DNA of 64,000 bases. It comes from Paraburkholderia hiiakae. GTDB lineage: Bacteria; Pseudomonadota; Gammaproteobacteria; Burkholderiales; Burkholderiaceae. Location of the stretch: assembly GCF_904848665.1 (NCBI RefSeq), contig NZ_CAJHCQ010000007.1, positions 62,001 to 126,000 of the forward strand, read 5' to 3'. Within the stretch, counting starts at the first letter, position 1. The number at the start of each line of letters is the position of its first letter. The notes beneath the pieces are model-generated. The model had not been told where the DNA came from. It worked only from the letters and a program-made list of their open reading frames with translations, and did no database searches. This document shows, piece after piece, positions 19,137-29,483 of the stretch. Made by a program: the position numbers and the translations under genes.

Positions 19137-19640
19137 TCAATTCTCGGGCGGATTCGGGGTCGAACTCTGGCTAGCTTCGCAGCTATTCGAAAGAATTCGC
19201 CGCAACATGCTCTTCAGAAAGCCGACTTCCTCAGGCGTGAATCCGGCAGAGAGATGCTCCGTGACACTGCGGAAGATCGCCGGCATGCGCGCGGCGATGG
19301 CAAGGCCTTCGGGGGTGAGCGCGAGGTGTACCGCGCGACGGTCTTCGGAGCTGCGCACGCGCTTCAGGAGCCCGCGCTTCTCCAGTCGGTCGACGAGCCG
19401 CGTGACGGCGCTTGCGTCGATGCCGTATTCGCGGGCGAGTTCGGCCGCGAGCAGGCATTTGCCGCTCGCCACCATGAAGAGGATACTGGCCTGCTGGCTC
19501 GTTACGCCGAGTTCGGCAACGGCGCGCTGGGTGACCATGTTCGACATGGTCGATTTCACCCGCGTGATCAGGTAGCCAACGCTCTCGCCCAGGTCATAGT
19601 CGCGGACTTCGGGCGGTGGCGTGGGAGTCGGATCCGTCAT
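19137..19640 (-). CDS. MarR-family regulator of the efflux operon
   Basis: 167 residues. The MarR winged helix is clear: ELGVTSQQASILFMVASG, CLLAAELAREYGIDASAVTR, LVDRLEKRGLLKRVRSSEDRR (wing). It heads the operon, 89 bases before the outer-membrane lipoprotein gene. Members in this position (EmrR-like) repress the pump and release DNA on binding the drug; that role here is inference from position. Confidence 0.92.
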   Translation of the reverse strand: MTDPTPTPPPEVRDYDLGESVGYLITRVKSTMSNMVTQRAVAELGVTSQQASILFMVASGKCLLAAELAREYGIDASAVTRLVDRLEKRGLLKRVRSSEDRRAVHLALTPEGLAIAARMPAIFRSVTEHLSAGFTPEEVGFLKSMLRRILSNSCEASQSSTPNPPEN

Positions 19641-19676
19641 GATTCTGCTGCGACTGCAATGGTTGACCAGGCAGGG

Positions 19677-19705
19677 ATTATAGGGCCGGTTAGTTGACGC
19701 GGCAA
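19677..19705 (-). promoter_or_regulatory. Sigma70-type promoter of the efflux operon with flanking GTTGAC repeats
   Basis: On the minus strand TTGCCG (19705-19700) and TATAAT (19682-19677) are separated by 17 bases. Two direct copies of GTTGAC on the plus strand (19662-19667 and 19693-19698), 31 bases apart, flank the -10 and could bind the MarR regulator. The repeat function is inference. Confidence 0.6.
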
Positions 19706-19973
19706 GGTTTATTCTGCCTTTGCCGAGAAACCTTTGCAGAGTAGGGGCTTAATTCGGCCCCGCGGGCATGGGAGAATGCGCAATGGGTGGCGCGCCGGTT
19801 CGGATTTCTCTGGCGTTGCGCCGCTTCCACTGCGCCGGGCTGAAACGTCAGCCAATCTGGCCGCCGGACGTCCGGCGCCCCGTCGCACGCGTCGCGCACG
19901 TTGTGCGGTTGCGACGCTGGTCACCCCGATCCAGGGTGCTCCCTGATATGCGCAGGATCAATTCATCTGCGCG

Positions 19974-19982
19974 TGCTATAAT
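19974..19982 (+). promoter_or_regulatory. Extended -10 promoter upstream of typA
   Basis: TGCTATAAT at 19974-19982 is a perfect extended -10 (TGN plus TATAAT). No good -35 is found 17 bases upstream, as usual for extended -10 promoters. The start site would be near 19989, 140 bases before typA. Confidence 0.6.
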
Positions 19983-20128
19983 TTCAGGTTCCCAAAAGTG
20001 CGCCATTTGCAGCGATGCTGAATTGACCCGCCGGCAGTAGTCCGGGGTGGATCGAAGCGGCGGCCGCGCGCCCTCGCCGGGCCTGCCAGCAGGGCATGCG
20101 CGGCGCACTCAACTGTACCCAGGTTCCT

Positions 20129-21955
20129 ATGTCCCGCGCTCTTCGCAACATCGCCATCATTGCCCACGTCGACCACGGCAAGACCACGCTCGTCGACCAA
20201 CTGCTGCGCCAGTCCGGCACCTTCCGCGACAACCAGCAGATCGCCGAACGCGTCATGGACTCGAACGACATCGAAAAAGAGCGCGGGATCACGATTCTCG
20301 CGAAGAACTGCGCGGTCGAGTACGAAGGCACCCACATCAACATCGTCGACACCCCGGGCCACGCCGACTTCGGCGGCGAAGTGGAGCGCGTGCTCTCGAT
20401 GGTCGACTCGGTGCTGCTGCTCGTCGACGCCGTGGAAGGCCCGATGCCGCAAACGCGCTTCGTCACGAAGAAGGCGCTCGCGCTCGGCCTGAAGCCGATC
20501 GTCGTCGTCAACAAGATCGACCGTCCGGGCGCCCGTATCGACTGGGTGATCAACCAGACGTTCGACCTGTTCGACAAGCTCGGCGCGACCGAAGAGCAAC
20601 TCGACTTCCCGGTGGTGTACGCCTCGGGCCTGAATGGCTACGCATCGCTCTCCGCCGACGCGCGCGAAGGCGACATGCGTCCCCTGTTCGAGGCGATCCT
20701 CGAACACGTGCCGGTGCGCGACGCCGATCCGGAAGGTCCGCTCCAGCTCCAGATCACCTCGCTCGACTACTCGACCTATGTCGGCCGTATCGGTGTGGGC
20801 CGCATCAAGCGTGGCCGCATCAAGCCGGGTCAGCCGGTGGCGCTGCGCTTCGGGCCGGACGGCGACGTGATGAATCGCAAGATCAACCAGGTGCTGTCGT
20901 TCAGCGGCCTGGAGCGCGTGCAGGTCGAATCGGCCGAAGCCGGCGACATCGTGCTGATCAACGGCATTGAAGACATCGGCATTGGCGCGACGATCTGCGC
21001 GGTCGATACCCCCGAAGCGCTGCCGATGATCACGGTGGACGAGCCGACGCTCACGATGAACTTCCTCGTGAACTCGTCGCCGCTCGCAGGCCGCGAAGGC
21101 AAGTTCGTGACGAGCCGCCAGATCCGCGACCGCCTCACGAAGGAACTGAACCACAACGTCGCGCTGCGCGTGAAGGACACCGGCGACGAAACCACGTTCG
21201 AAGTGTCGGGCCGTGGCGAGTTGCACCTCACGATCCTGATCGAAAACATGCGCCGCGAAGGCTACGAGCTGGCCGTGTCGCGTCCGCGCGTGGTGCTGCA
21301 CGAAGTCGACGGCGTGAAGCAGGAGCCGTACGAAATGCTGACCGTGGACGTCGAAGACGCCCACCAGGGCGGCGTGATGGAAGAACTGGGCCGCCGCAAG
21401 GGCGAAATGCTCGACATGGCTTCGGACAGCCGTGGCCGCACGCGTCTCGAGTACCGCATTCCGGCGCGTGGTCTGATCGGCTTCCAGGGCGAGTTCATGA
21501 CGCTCACGCGCGGCACGGGCCTGATGAGCCACGTGTTCGACGCCTACGGCCCGATCAAGGAAGGCACGCTCGGCGAGCGCCGCAACGGCGTGCTGATCTC
21601 GCAGGACGACGGCGCCGCCGTCGCCTACGCACTGTGGAAGCTGCAGGACCGCGGCCGCATGTTCGTGAAGCCGGGCGACGCGCTGTACGAAGGCATGATC
21701 ATCGGTATTCACAGCCGCGACAACGACCTCGTCGTGAACCCGATCAAGGGCAAGCAGCTCACCAACGTGCGCGCCTCGGGCACCGACGAAGCCGTGCGCC
21801 TCGTGCCGCCGATCCAGATGTCGCTTGAATACGCAGTGGAATTCATCGACGACGATGAACTCGTGGAAGTCACGCCGCAATCGATTCGTCTGCGCAAGCG
21901 TCACCTGAAAGAGCACGAGCGTCGCCGCGCAAGCCGCGAAGGCGCTGCCGAGTAA
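20129..21955 (+). CDS. typA: Ribosome-associated GTPase TypA/BipA
   Basis: 608 residues from ATG 20129 (an in-frame ATG at 20096 lacks a site; AGG lies before 20129). Translational GTPase: AHVDHGKT at 12-19, switch [32 protein letters not shown]-like domains follow, and the C-terminal BipA-specific region with [18 protein letters not shown]. It binds ribosomes and aids 50S assembly, chiefly under stress or cold. A strong terminator follows. Confidence 0.96.
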   Translation: MSRALRNIAIIAHVDHGKTTLVDQLLRQSGTFRDNQQIAERVMDSNDIEKERGITILAKNCAVEYEGTHINIVDTPGHADFGGEVERVLSMVDSVLLLVDAVEGPMPQTRFVTKKALALGLKPIVVVNKIDRPGARIDWVINQTFDLFDKLGATEEQLDFPVVYASGLNGYASLSADAREGDMRPLFEAILEHVPVRDADPEGPLQLQITSLDYSTYVGRIGVGRIKRGRIKPGQPVALRFGPDGDVMNRKINQVLSFSGLERVQVESAEAGDIVLINGIEDIGIGATICAVDTPEALPMITVDEPTLTMNFLVNSSPLAGREGKFVTSRQIRDRLTKELNHNVALRVKDTGDETTFEVSGRGELHLTILIENMRREGYELAVSRPRVVLHEVDGVKQEPYEMLTVDVEDAHQGGVMEELGRRKGEMLDMASDSRGRTRLEYRIPARGLIGFQGEFMTLTRGTGLMSHVFDAYGPIKEGTLGERRNGVLISQDDGAAVAYALWKLQDRGRMFVKPGDALYEGMIIGIHSRDNDLVVNPIKGKQLTNVRASGTDEAVRLVPPIQMSLEYAVEFIDDDELVEVTPQSIRLRKRHLKEHERRRASREGAAE

Positions 21956-22007
21956 TTTGCAGTTTTATCGCTTTTTTCCGCACTGCAATGTAAACAGACT
22001 CACAGAA

Positions 22008-22035
22008 AAGCCGCCGCTTTATGGGCGGCTTTTTT
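22008..22035 (+). terminator. Rho-independent terminator after typA
   Basis: AAGCCGCC (22008-22015) pairs with GGCGGCTT (22024-22031), then a T-run to 22035. Confidence 0.9.
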
Positions 22036-22162
22036 GCGTCTGGCGGAGATTGCATTGCGGTGCGGGAAGAGAGCGTTGCGAATGCCGCAAGGGCCCATAG
22101 AAAAAGGGTTCCCGCGTGGTGTTCGGTCGCATTGCATCCTGTAGAGAGATGCGCATATGCGC

Positions 22163-22168
22163 TATACT
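22163..22168 (+). promoter_or_regulatory. Candidate -10 element for the odhA leader
   Basis: TATACT at 22163-22168 lies inside GCGCATATGCGC-TATACT, directly after a perfect palindrome GCGCATATGCGC (22151-22162). No good -35 is spaced correctly, so the promoter call is tentative. The palindrome might be an operator. Confidence 0.4.
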
Positions 22169-22185
22169 CCGCGGATGCATGATTT

Positions 22186-22294
22186 AGGTCCTTCCAAGCA
22201 GACTTGATTCGCAATCCGCTAAACGGTCAGGCCGTGGCGCGGAAGGTTGAGTAACCCGCTATTTCTCGAGAAACTCGAAGAAAGGTGAGCGTAA
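22186..22294 (+). ncRNA. Probable sucA-type cis-regulatory leader RNA
   Basis: The 5' untranslated region of odhA (sucA). CCTTCC (22190-22195) can pair with GGAAGG (22241-22246), enclosing a hairpin ACGG-tcagg-CCGT (22223-22235). The ribosome site AAAGG (22281-22285) follows a CTCGAG-containing hairpin-prone stretch. A conserved RNA named the sucA motif is known specifically from Burkholderiales in front of sucA, where it is thought to act on the ribosome site. Position, taxon and foldable pairs match; I could not align it with the covariance model. Confidence 0.6.
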
Positions 22295-25159
22295 ATGTCG
22301 GAAACGATGAAGCAATTCCAGCTGAACTCCTATCTGTTCGGCGGCAATGCTCCGTATGTCGAAGAGCTATACGAAGCATATCTTGACAACCCTGCGTCCG
22401 TTCCGGACACCTGGCGTGAATACTTCGACGCACTGCAAAACGTGCCGTCGTCGAGTGGCACGGCCGACAACGACATCGCCCACGGGCCGATCGTCGAATC
22501 CTTCGCTCAACGCGCGAAGGCCAACGCATTTGTTCCGCGCGGTGCCGGCGAAGATCTCGCCACGGCGCGCAAGCAAGTCTACGTTCAGTCCCTGATTGGC
22601 GCTTATCGGTTCCTCGGCTCGCAATGGGCCAATCTCGATCCGCTCAAGCGTCGCGAACGTCCGAACATCCCCGAGCTCGAGCCTGCGTTCTACGACTTCA
22701 CCGAAGCCGACATGGACCAGACGTTCAGCGCCACGAACCTGTATTTCGGGTTCGAGCGCGCGACGCTGCGCGAGATCGTCAAGGCGCTGCGCGATACGTA
22801 CTGCGGTACGATCGGCGTCGAGTACATGTACATCAGCGATCCTGAACAAAAGCGCTGGTGGAAGGAGCGTCTCGAGTCGATCCGCTCGACGCCCAACTTC
22901 TCGAACGACAAGAAGAAGCACATCCTGCAGCGCCTGACGGCCTCCGAAGGCCTCGAGCGCTTCCTGCATACCAAGTACGTCGGCCAGAAGCGCTTCTCGC
23001 TCGAAGGCGGCGAGTCCTTCATCGCCGCGATGGACGAAGTCGTTCGTCACGCTGGCGCCAAGGGCGTGCAGGAAATCGTCATCGGCATGGCTCACCGTGG
23101 CCGTCTGAACGTGCTGGTCAATACGCTCGGCAAGATGCCGGCTGACCTGTTCGCCGAATTCGAAGGCAAGCACGTCGACGACCTGCCGGCAGGCGACGTG
23201 AAGTACCACAAGGGCTTCTCGTCGGACGTCTCAACCGAAGGCGGTCCGGTCCACCTGTCGCTCGCGTTCAACCCGTCGCACCTCGAAATCGTCAACCCGG
23301 TGGTCGAGGGTTCGGCGAAGGCCCGTATGGATCGCCGCGGCGATGCGGACGGCCTGCAGGTGCTGCCGGTGCAGATCCACGGCGACGCGGCCTTCGCAGG
23401 CCAGGGCGTGGTGATGGAAACGCTGAACCTCGCGCAAACGCGCGGGTACGGCACGCACGGCACGCTGCACATCGTCATCAACAACCAGATCGGCTTCACG
23501 ACGTCCGACCCGCGCGATGCGCGTTCGACGCTGTACTGTACCGACGTGGTCAAGATGATCGAAGCGCCGGTGCTGCACGTGAACGGCGACGATCCGGAAG
23601 CGGTCGTGCTGGCTATCCAGCTCGCGGTCGAATTCCGCATGCAGTACCACAAGGATGTCGTGGTCGACATCATCTGCTTCCGCAAGCTCGGCCACAACGA
23701 GCAGGACACGCCGGCGGTCACGCAGCCGCTGATGTACAAGACGATCGCGAAGCACCCGGGCACCCGTGCGCTGTACGCCGAGAAGCTCGTGCAGCAGGGC
23801 GTGATCACGGCTGAAGACGCAGACAACTACGTCAAGGCCTACCGCGCCGCGATGGACGAAGGCCACCACACGGTCGATCCCGTGCTCTCGAACTACAAGA
23901 GCAAGTACGCGGTGGACTGGGTTCCGTTCCTGAACCGCAAGTGGACCGACGCCGCCGATACGGCAGTGCCGCTCGCCGAACTCAAGCGTCTGGCTGAACG
24001 CATCACCACGATCCCCGAGAACTTCAAGGTTCACCCGCTGGTCGAGCGCGTCATCAACGACCGCCGCGCGATGGGCAAGGGCGAAGCGAAGCTCGACTGG
24101 GGCATGGGCGAGCACCTCGCATTCGCGTCGCTGGTCGCTTCGGGCTACGCAGTTCGCCTGACGGGCCAGGACTCGGGCCGTGGCACGTTCACGCACCGCC
24201 ACGCCGTTCTGCACGACCAGAACCGCGAGCGCTGGGACGACGGCACGTACGTGCCGCTGCAGAACATCGGTGAGAACCAGGCTCAGTTCACGGTGATCGA
24301 CTCGGTGCTGTCGGAAGAGGCAGTGCTGGGCTTCGAATACGGTTACTCGACCGCTGAACCGAACACGCTCGTCGCGTGGGAAGGCCAGTTCGGCGACTTC
24401 GTCAACGGTGCGCAGGTCGTGATCGACCAGTTCATCTCGTCGGGCGAAGTGAAGTGGGGCCGCGTTTCGGGTCTCACGATGCTGCTGCCGCACGGCTACG
24501 AAGGTCAGGGTCCGGAGCACTCGTCGGCGCGTATCGAGCGTTTCCTGCAGCTGTGCGCCGAGCACAACATGCAGGTCGTTCAGCCGACCACGCCGGCTCA
24601 GATCTTCCACGTGCTGCGCCGCCAGATGATCCGCCTGTTCCGCAAGCCGCTCATCATCTTCACGCCGAAGTCGCTGCTTCGTCACAAGGAAGCCGTGTCG
24701 GATCTGTCGGAGCTCGCGAAGGGCACGTTCCAGCCGGTCATCGGCGAAGTGGACGAAACGATCGACGCGAAGAAGGTCAAGCGCGTGGTCGCCTGCTCGG
24801 GCCGCGTGTACTTCGACCTCGTCGCGCATCGCCGCGAAGCGAAGGCGAACGACGTCGCGATCATCCGTATCGAACAGCTCTATCCGTTCGCGCACAAGCA
24901 GTTCGAAGCGGAGCTGAAGAAGTACGACAACGCGACCGAAGTGGTCTGGGTGCAGGACGAGCCGCAGAATCAAGGCCCGTGGTTCTACATCGAGCACCAC
25001 CTGAAGGAAGGCATGAAGGAAGGCATGAAGCTCGCGTACAGCGGCCGTCCTGCTTCCGCATCGCCGGCTGTTGGCTACTACGCGAAGCACTACGAGCAGC
25101 AGAAAGCGCTGATCGAAGGTGCATTCGGCCGCCTGAAGGGCGCGCAGGTCGCGAAGTAA
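22295..25159 (+). CDS. odhA: 2-oxoglutarate dehydrogenase E1 component
   Basis: 954 residues, normal length. N-terminal segment NSYLFGGNAPYVEELYEAYL typical of SucA for E2 docking. The thiamine-diphosphate core shows GMAHRGRLNVLVN, FNPSHLEIVNPVVEGS and a C-terminal transketolase-like part with QDSGRGTFTHRHAVLHDQ and QDEPQNQGPW. With E2 and E3 it decarboxylates 2-oxoglutarate to succinyl-CoA in the TCA cycle. First gene of odhA-odhB-lpdA, all in one direction, behind a structured leader. Confidence 0.97.
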   Translation: MSETMKQFQLNSYLFGGNAPYVEELYEAYLDNPASVPDTWREYFDALQNVPSSSGTADNDIAHGPIVESFAQRAKANAFVPRGAGEDLATARKQVYVQSLIGAYRFLGSQWANLDPLKRRERPNIPELEPAFYDFTEADMDQTFSATNLYFGFERATLREIVKALRDTYCGTIGVEYMYISDPEQKRWWKERLESIRSTPNFSNDKKKHILQRLTASEGLERFLHTKYVGQKRFSLEGGESFIAAMDEVVRHAGAKGVQEIVIGMAHRGRLNVLVNTLGKMPADLFAEFEGKHVDDLPAGDVKYHKGFSSDVSTEGGPVHLSLAFNPSHLEIVNPVVEGSAKARMDRRGDADGLQVLPVQIHGDAAFAGQGVVMETLNLAQTRGYGTHGTLHIVINNQIGFTTSDPRDARSTLYCTDVVKMIEAPVLHVNGDDPEAVVLAIQLAVEFRMQYHKDVVVDIICFRKLGHNEQDTPAVTQPLMYKTIAKHPGTRALYAEKLVQQGVITAEDADNYVKAYRAAMDEGHHTVDPVLSNYKSKYAVDWVPFLNRKWTDAADTAVPLAELKRLAERITTIPENFKVHPLVERVINDRRAMGKGEAKLDWGMGEHLAFASLVASGYAVRLTGQDSGRGTFTHRHAVLHDQNRERWDDGTYVPLQNIGENQAQFTVIDSVLSEEAVLGFEYGYSTAEPNTLVAWEGQFGDFVNGAQVVIDQFISSGEVKWGRVSGLTMLLPHGYEGQGPEHSSARIERFLQLCAEHNMQVVQPTTPAQIFHVLRRQMIRLFRKPLIIFTPKSLLRHKEAVSDLSELAKGTFQPVIGEVDETIDAKKVKRVVACSGRVYFDLVAHRREAKANDVAIIRIEQLYPFAHKQFEAELKKYDNATEVVWVQDEPQNQGPWFYIEHHLKEGMKEGMKLAYSGRPASASPAVGYYAKHYEQQKALIEGAFGRLKGAQVAK

Positions 25160-25277
25160 GCACTAGAGCAACCGAACCGGGAAAGCGTGTGAATTCAAAG
25201 CGCGCTTTCCCGCGCTCAAGTGCGCGACCCGGTTCGTCATACGGGGATGTCCCCGATAAAGTATTCAGGAAAATCAC

Positions 25278-26549
25278 ATGGCTATCGTAGAAGTGAAGGT
25301 CCCCCAGCTTTCGGAGTCGGTTTCGGAAGCCACCATGCTGCAGTGGAAGAAGAAGCCGGGCGAAGCAATCGCTCAGGACGAAATCCTCATCGAGCTGGAA
25401 ACGGATAAGGTCGTTCTCGAAGTCCCCGCGCCGGCTGCCGGCGTGCTGGCCGAGATCGTGGCAAATGACGGCGACACCGTTGTTGCCGATCAAGTGATCG
25501 CAAGGATCGATACGGAAGCCAAGGCTGGCGCCGCTGCGGCTCCCGCAGCCGCTGCCGCCCCGGCTGCTGCTGCTCCCGCAGCTGCACCGGCTGCTGCTGT
25601 CGCCGCATCGACGGCGAGCAGCACGGTGGCATCGCCCGCAGCGACCAAGCTGATGGCCGAGAAGGGCCTCGCGGGCGGCGACGTCGCCGGCACGGGCCGT
25701 GACGGCCGCATCACGAAGCAAGACGTGCTCGGCGCAGGTGCACCGAAGGCCTCACCGGCTGCTGCACCGGCCGCGAAGCCCGCAGCTGCCGCCAAGCCCT
25801 CGCTGCCGCAAGTCAGCACACCGGCATCGGCTGCGAACTGGCTCAACGACCGTCCGGAACAGCGCGTGCCGATGTCGCGTCTGCGTGCGCGTATCGCCGA
25901 GCGTCTGCTCGAGTCGCAGCAAACCAACGCCATCCTCACGACGTTCAACGAAGTGAACATGGCGCCGGTCATGGACCTGCGCAACAAGTACAAGGACAAG
26001 TTCGAGAAGGAACATGGCGTGAAGCTCGGCTTCATGTCGTTCTTCGTGAAGGCTGCGGTTCACGCCCTCAAGAAGTTCCCGCTCGTCAACGCGTCGATCG
26101 ACGGCAACGACATCGTCTACCACGGCTACTTCGACATCGGTATCGCTGTCGGCTCGCCGCGCGGTCTGGTGGTGCCCATCCTGCGTAACGCAGACCAGAT
26201 GAGCCTCGCCGATATCGAGAAGAAGATCGCCGAATTCGGCCAGAAGGCCAAGGACGGCAAGCTGTCGATCGAAGAAATGACGGGTGGTACGTTCTCGATC
26301 TCGAACGGCGGTGTGTTCGGCTCGATGTTGTCGACCCCGATCATCAACCCGCCGCAGTCGGCGATCCTCGGCGTGCACGCCACGAAGGAACGCGCAGTGG
26401 TGGAGAACGGCCAGATCGTGATCCGTCCGATGAACTATCTCGCGATGTCGTACGACCACCGCATCATCGACGGCCGCGAAGCCGTCCTGTCGCTGGTCGC
26501 GATGAAGGACGCGCTGGAAGATCCGGCTCGCCTGCTGCTCGACCTGTAA
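25278..26549 (+). CDS. odhB: Dihydrolipoamide succinyltransferase, E2 of 2-oxoglutarate dehydrogenase
   Basis: 423 residues. One lipoyl domain with the modified Lys44 in [11 protein letters not shown], an Ala/Pro-rich linker (about 78-125), a peripheral-subunit-binding domain ([13 protein letters not shown] to [12 protein letters not shown]), a second Ala linker, and the catalytic domain ending with [14 protein letters not shown] single lipoyl domain and the short [12 protein letters not shown] entry fit OdhB rather than pyruvate E2. GGAAA precedes the ATG. 118 bases after odhA. Confidence 0.97.
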   Translation: MAIVEVKVPQLSESVSEATMLQWKKKPGEAIAQDEILIELETDKVVLEVPAPAAGVLAEIVANDGDTVVADQVIARIDTEAKAGAAAAPAAAAAPAAAAPAAAPAAAVAASTASSTVASPAATKLMAEKGLAGGDVAGTGRDGRITKQDVLGAGAPKASPAAAPAAKPAAAAKPSLPQVSTPASAANWLNDRPEQRVPMSRLRARIAERLLESQQTNAILTTFNEVNMAPVMDLRNKYKDKFEKEHGVKLGFMSFFVKAAVHALKKFPLVNASIDGNDIVYHGYFDIGIAVGSPRGLVVPILRNADQMSLADIEKKIAEFGQKAKDGKLSIEEMTGGTFSISNGGVFGSMLSTPIINPPQSAILGVHATKERAVVENGQIVIRPMNYLAMSYDHRIIDGREAVLSLVAMKDALEDPARLLLDL

Positions 26550-26662
26550 TTCGCGTTGTAGCGCGAGCCTCGCTCGCGCATCCAGTCTCACACTGAGCGC
26601 CTCGCGCGCGGTTTCCGGAAGCCGGACACCGCGCGCCGCGCTCACGTATCGAAAGGATGACC

Positions 26663-28093
26663 ATGTCCAAAGAATTTGATGTCGTCGTGATCGGCGCCGG
26701 CCCCGGCGGCTATATCGCGGCGATCCGCGCCGCACAGCTCGGCAAGTCGGTTGCCTGTATCGAAAAGTGGAAGAACCCTGCCGGCACGCTGAAGCTCGGC
26801 GGCACGTGCCTGAACGTCGGTTGCATTCCGTCGAAGGCGCTGCTCGCTTCGTCGGACGAGTTCGAGAACGCCCAGCATCACCTCGCTGACCACGGCATCA
26901 ACGTGAGCGACGTGAATATCGACGTCGCGAAGATGCTCGCCCGCAAGGATGGCATTGTCGAGAAGATGACGAAGGGTATCGAGTTCCTGTTCCGCAAGAA
27001 CAAGATCACCTGGCTCAAGGGTCACGGCAAGTTCACCGGCAAGACCGACGCCGGCGTGCAGATCGAAGTGAGCGGCGAAGGCGAAACCGAAGTCGTCACG
27101 GCGAAGAACGTCATCATCGCCACGGGTTCGAAGGCGCGTCATCTGCCGGGCATTCCGGTCGACAACAAGATCGTCGCCGACAACGAAGGCGCGCTCACGT
27201 TCGACGCCGTACCGAAGAAGCTGGCCGTGATCGGCGCAGGCGTGATCGGTCTGGAACTCGGCTCGGTGTGGCGCCGTCTGGGCGCCGACGTCACGATCCT
27301 CGAAGCGCTGCCGGAATTCCTCGGTGCCGCTGACCAGGCGCTCTCGAAAGAAGCTGCGAAGCTCTTCAAGAAGCAGGGTCTCGACATTCACGTTGGCGTG
27401 AAGGTCGGCGAAGTGAAGGCCACCGACAAGAACGTCACGATCAACTACACGGACAAGGACGGCAACGCGCAAGTGCTCGAAGCCGACCGCCTGATCGTGT
27501 CGGTTGGCCGCGTGCCGAACACCGACAACCTCGGTCTCGAGGCAATCGGCCTGAAGGCCAACGAGCGCGGCTTCATCGACGTGGACGATCATTGCGCGAC
27601 GAGCGTGCCGAACGTCTATGCGATCGGCGACGTGGTGCGTGGCCCGATGCTCGCGCACAAGGCCGAAGACGAAGGCGTGCTGGTGGCCGAGATCATCGAC
27701 GGCCAGAAGCCGCACATCGACTACAACTGCATTCCGTGGGTGATCTACACCGAGCCGGAAATCGCATGGGTCGGCAAGACCGAGCAGCAGCTCAAGGCCG
27801 AAGGTCGCGAGATCAAGACGGGCCAGTTCCCGTTCATGGCGAACGGCCGCGCGCTTGGCATCAACAAGTCGGACGGCTTCGTGAAGATGATCGCCGACGC
27901 CAAGACCGACGAACTGCTCGGCGTGCACATCATCTCGGTCAACGCATCGGACCTGATCGCGGAAGCCGTGGTGGCGATGGAATTCAAGGCTGCCGCCGAA
28001 GACATCGGCCGCATCTGCCATCCGCACCCGTCGTTGTCTGAAGTCATGCGCGAAGCTGCACTCGCTACTGACAAGCGCGCCCTCAACATGTAA
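26663..28093 (+). CDS. lpdA: Dihydrolipoyl dehydrogenase (E3)
   Basis: 476 residues from ATG 26663, six bases after AAAGG; the in-frame ATG at 26657 is too close to that site. FAD motif [17 protein letters not shown], redox disulfide in [13 protein letters not shown] (Cys49, Cys54), NAD motif [13 protein letters not shown], and the active-site His in [10 protein letters not shown]. It reoxidises lipoyl groups on OdhB. Completes the operon. Confidence 0.97.
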   Translation: MSKEFDVVVIGAGPGGYIAAIRAAQLGKSVACIEKWKNPAGTLKLGGTCLNVGCIPSKALLASSDEFENAQHHLADHGINVSDVNIDVAKMLARKDGIVEKMTKGIEFLFRKNKITWLKGHGKFTGKTDAGVQIEVSGEGETEVVTAKNVIIATGSKARHLPGIPVDNKIVADNEGALTFDAVPKKLAVIGAGVIGLELGSVWRRLGADVTILEALPEFLGAADQALSKEAAKLFKKQGLDIHVGVKVGEVKATDKNVTINYTDKDGNAQVLEADRLIVSVGRVPNTDNLGLEAIGLKANERGFIDVDDHCATSVPNVYAIGDVVRGPMLAHKAEDEGVLVAEIIDGQKPHIDYNCIPWVIYTEPEIAWVGKTEQQLKAEGREIKTGQFPFMANGRALGINKSDGFVKMIADAKTDELLGVHIISVNASDLIAEAVVAMEFKAAAEDIGRICHPHPSLSEVMREAALATDKRALNM

Positions 28094-28101
28094 GCGCGAA
28101 G

Positions 28102-28134
28102 GGCAGGGCGGCCAGCCTGATTGGCCGCCTTGCC
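28102..28134 (+). terminator. Stem-loop after lpdA
   Basis: GGCAGGGCGGCC (28102-28113) pairs with GGCCGCCTTGCC (28123-28134) with one wobble or mismatch. No strong T-run follows, so it is a weak terminator or mRNA-stabilising hairpin before zapE. Confidence 0.5.
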
Positions 28135-28208
28135 TTGATGTACCAGCATCACGTACGGAGGCGGGTGGGCTTTTGCCCTCCCGCCTTTCCTCATTTGCGG
28201 CCCAGAAA

Positions 28209-29306
28209 ATGAACGTCACCGAATACTACGAAAACGAACTGCAGAAGCGGGGATACAAGCCCGATACGGCGCAACGCGCCGCGATCGACCGGCTGCAGCG
28301 GTGCTACGACGAGTGGGCGGCATACAAGTCGCGGCGTTCGAACGCGCTCAAGAAGTTTCTCATTCACCCGGACTTGCCACGCGGCGTGTACATGTGGGGC
28401 GGAGTCGGGCGCGGCAAGAGCTTCCTGATGGACAGCTTCTATGCTGTCGTGCCGTTGCAGCGCAAGACGCGTCTGCACTTTCACGAATTCATGCGCGAGG
28501 TGCACCGCGAGCTGGAAGAGCTCAAGGGCCAGGCCGATCCGCTCGACGAACTCGCGCGCCGCATTGCGAAGCGTTATCGCCTGATCTGCTTCGACGAATT
28601 CCACGTCTCGGACATCGCCGATGCGATGATCCTCTACCGTCTGCTCGACCGTCTCTTCGAGAACGGCGTGCAGTTCGTGATGACGTCCAACTACGATCCC
28701 GATCTGCTCTATCCCGATGGCCTGCATCGCGACCGCATGCTGCCCGCGATCGAGTTGATCAAGAGCAAGCTCGACGTGCTCAACGTCGATGCGGGCGTCG
28801 ACTATCGCCAGCGCACGCTGGCGCAGGTCGAGGTCTATCACACGCCGCTCGGCGCGGCCGCCGACAAGGCGTTGCGCCACTCGTTCGCGGAGCTTGCCGC
28901 CGTGCCCGACGAGAGCCCGCTTCTACGCATCGAGAAGCGCGAGCTCAAGGCGTTGCGCAAGGCCGACGGCGTCGTGTGGTTCGACTTCGCGACGCTGTGC
29001 GGCGGCCCGCGCTCGCAGAACGACTATCTGGAGCTGGCAAGCCGTTTTCACGCCGTGATTCTCTCCGACGTGCCACAGATGACGCCGCGCATGCAGTCCG
29101 AAGCGCGCCGCTTCACCTGGCTCATCGACGTGTTCTACGACCACAAGGTCAAGCTTCTGATGTCGGCCGCCGTGCCACCCGAAGAGCTCTACGTGGAAGG
29201 CCCGATGGCCAACGAGTTCACGCGCACGGTGTCGCGTATCGTCGAAATGCAGTCGAAGGAATATCTCGAAACGCCGCGTCGCATTGTCGATACAGCCCTG
29301 ACGTGA
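28209..29306 (+). CDS. zapE: Cell-division ATPase ZapE (AFG1 family)
   Basis: 365 residues from ATG 28209. AFG1-type AAA ATPase: Walker A GGVGRGKS at 64-71, the family marker FHEFMREVH just after, Walker B LICFDEFHVSD, sensor VMTSNYDPD. Typical length for ZapE, which acts on FtsZ rings during stress in E. coli. Commonly found downstream of odhA-odhB-lpdA in Burkholderia, as here. Confidence 0.93.
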   Translation: MNVTEYYENELQKRGYKPDTAQRAAIDRLQRCYDEWAAYKSRRSNALKKFLIHPDLPRGVYMWGGVGRGKSFLMDSFYAVVPLQRKTRLHFHEFMREVHRELEELKGQADPLDELARRIAKRYRLICFDEFHVSDIADAMILYRLLDRLFENGVQFVMTSNYDPDLLYPDGLHRDRMLPAIELIKSKLDVLNVDAGVDYRQRTLAQVEVYHTPLGAAADKALRHSFAELAAVPDESPLLRIEKRELKALRKADGVVWFDFATLCGGPRSQNDYLELASRFHAVILSDVPQMTPRMQSEARRFTWLIDVFYDHKVKLLMSAAVPPEELYVEGPMANEFTRTVSRIVEMQSKEYLETPRRIVDTALT

Positions 29307-29483
29307 TCGCGTAACGTCTAGCTTGCCTGACGCATCCGCGGCAACACTCGGGTGTCAAGCGGGTGCCGGGCCAGTCTCAAAATAGCGCTGCGGCACCTTT
29401 TTCAAGATTCGGACTCGTCTGATATGGACGGCGGGGGCGAGTGGATATCGTTTGTCAGTTCAGCTTCTGACAAAGGACCCTCC

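Larger units (their letters stand above)
19641..20128. other. Divergent intergenic region, efflux operon and typA
   Basis: 488 bases without a credible gene. It holds the marR promoter near 19677-19705 and an extended -10 promoter near 19974-19982 for typA. Frames on both strands here lack family resemblance. Confidence 0.5.

Noticed and set aside
19976..21916. 646-codon minus-strand frame
   Set aside because: Antisense to typA; His/Arg/Val-rich shadow product.
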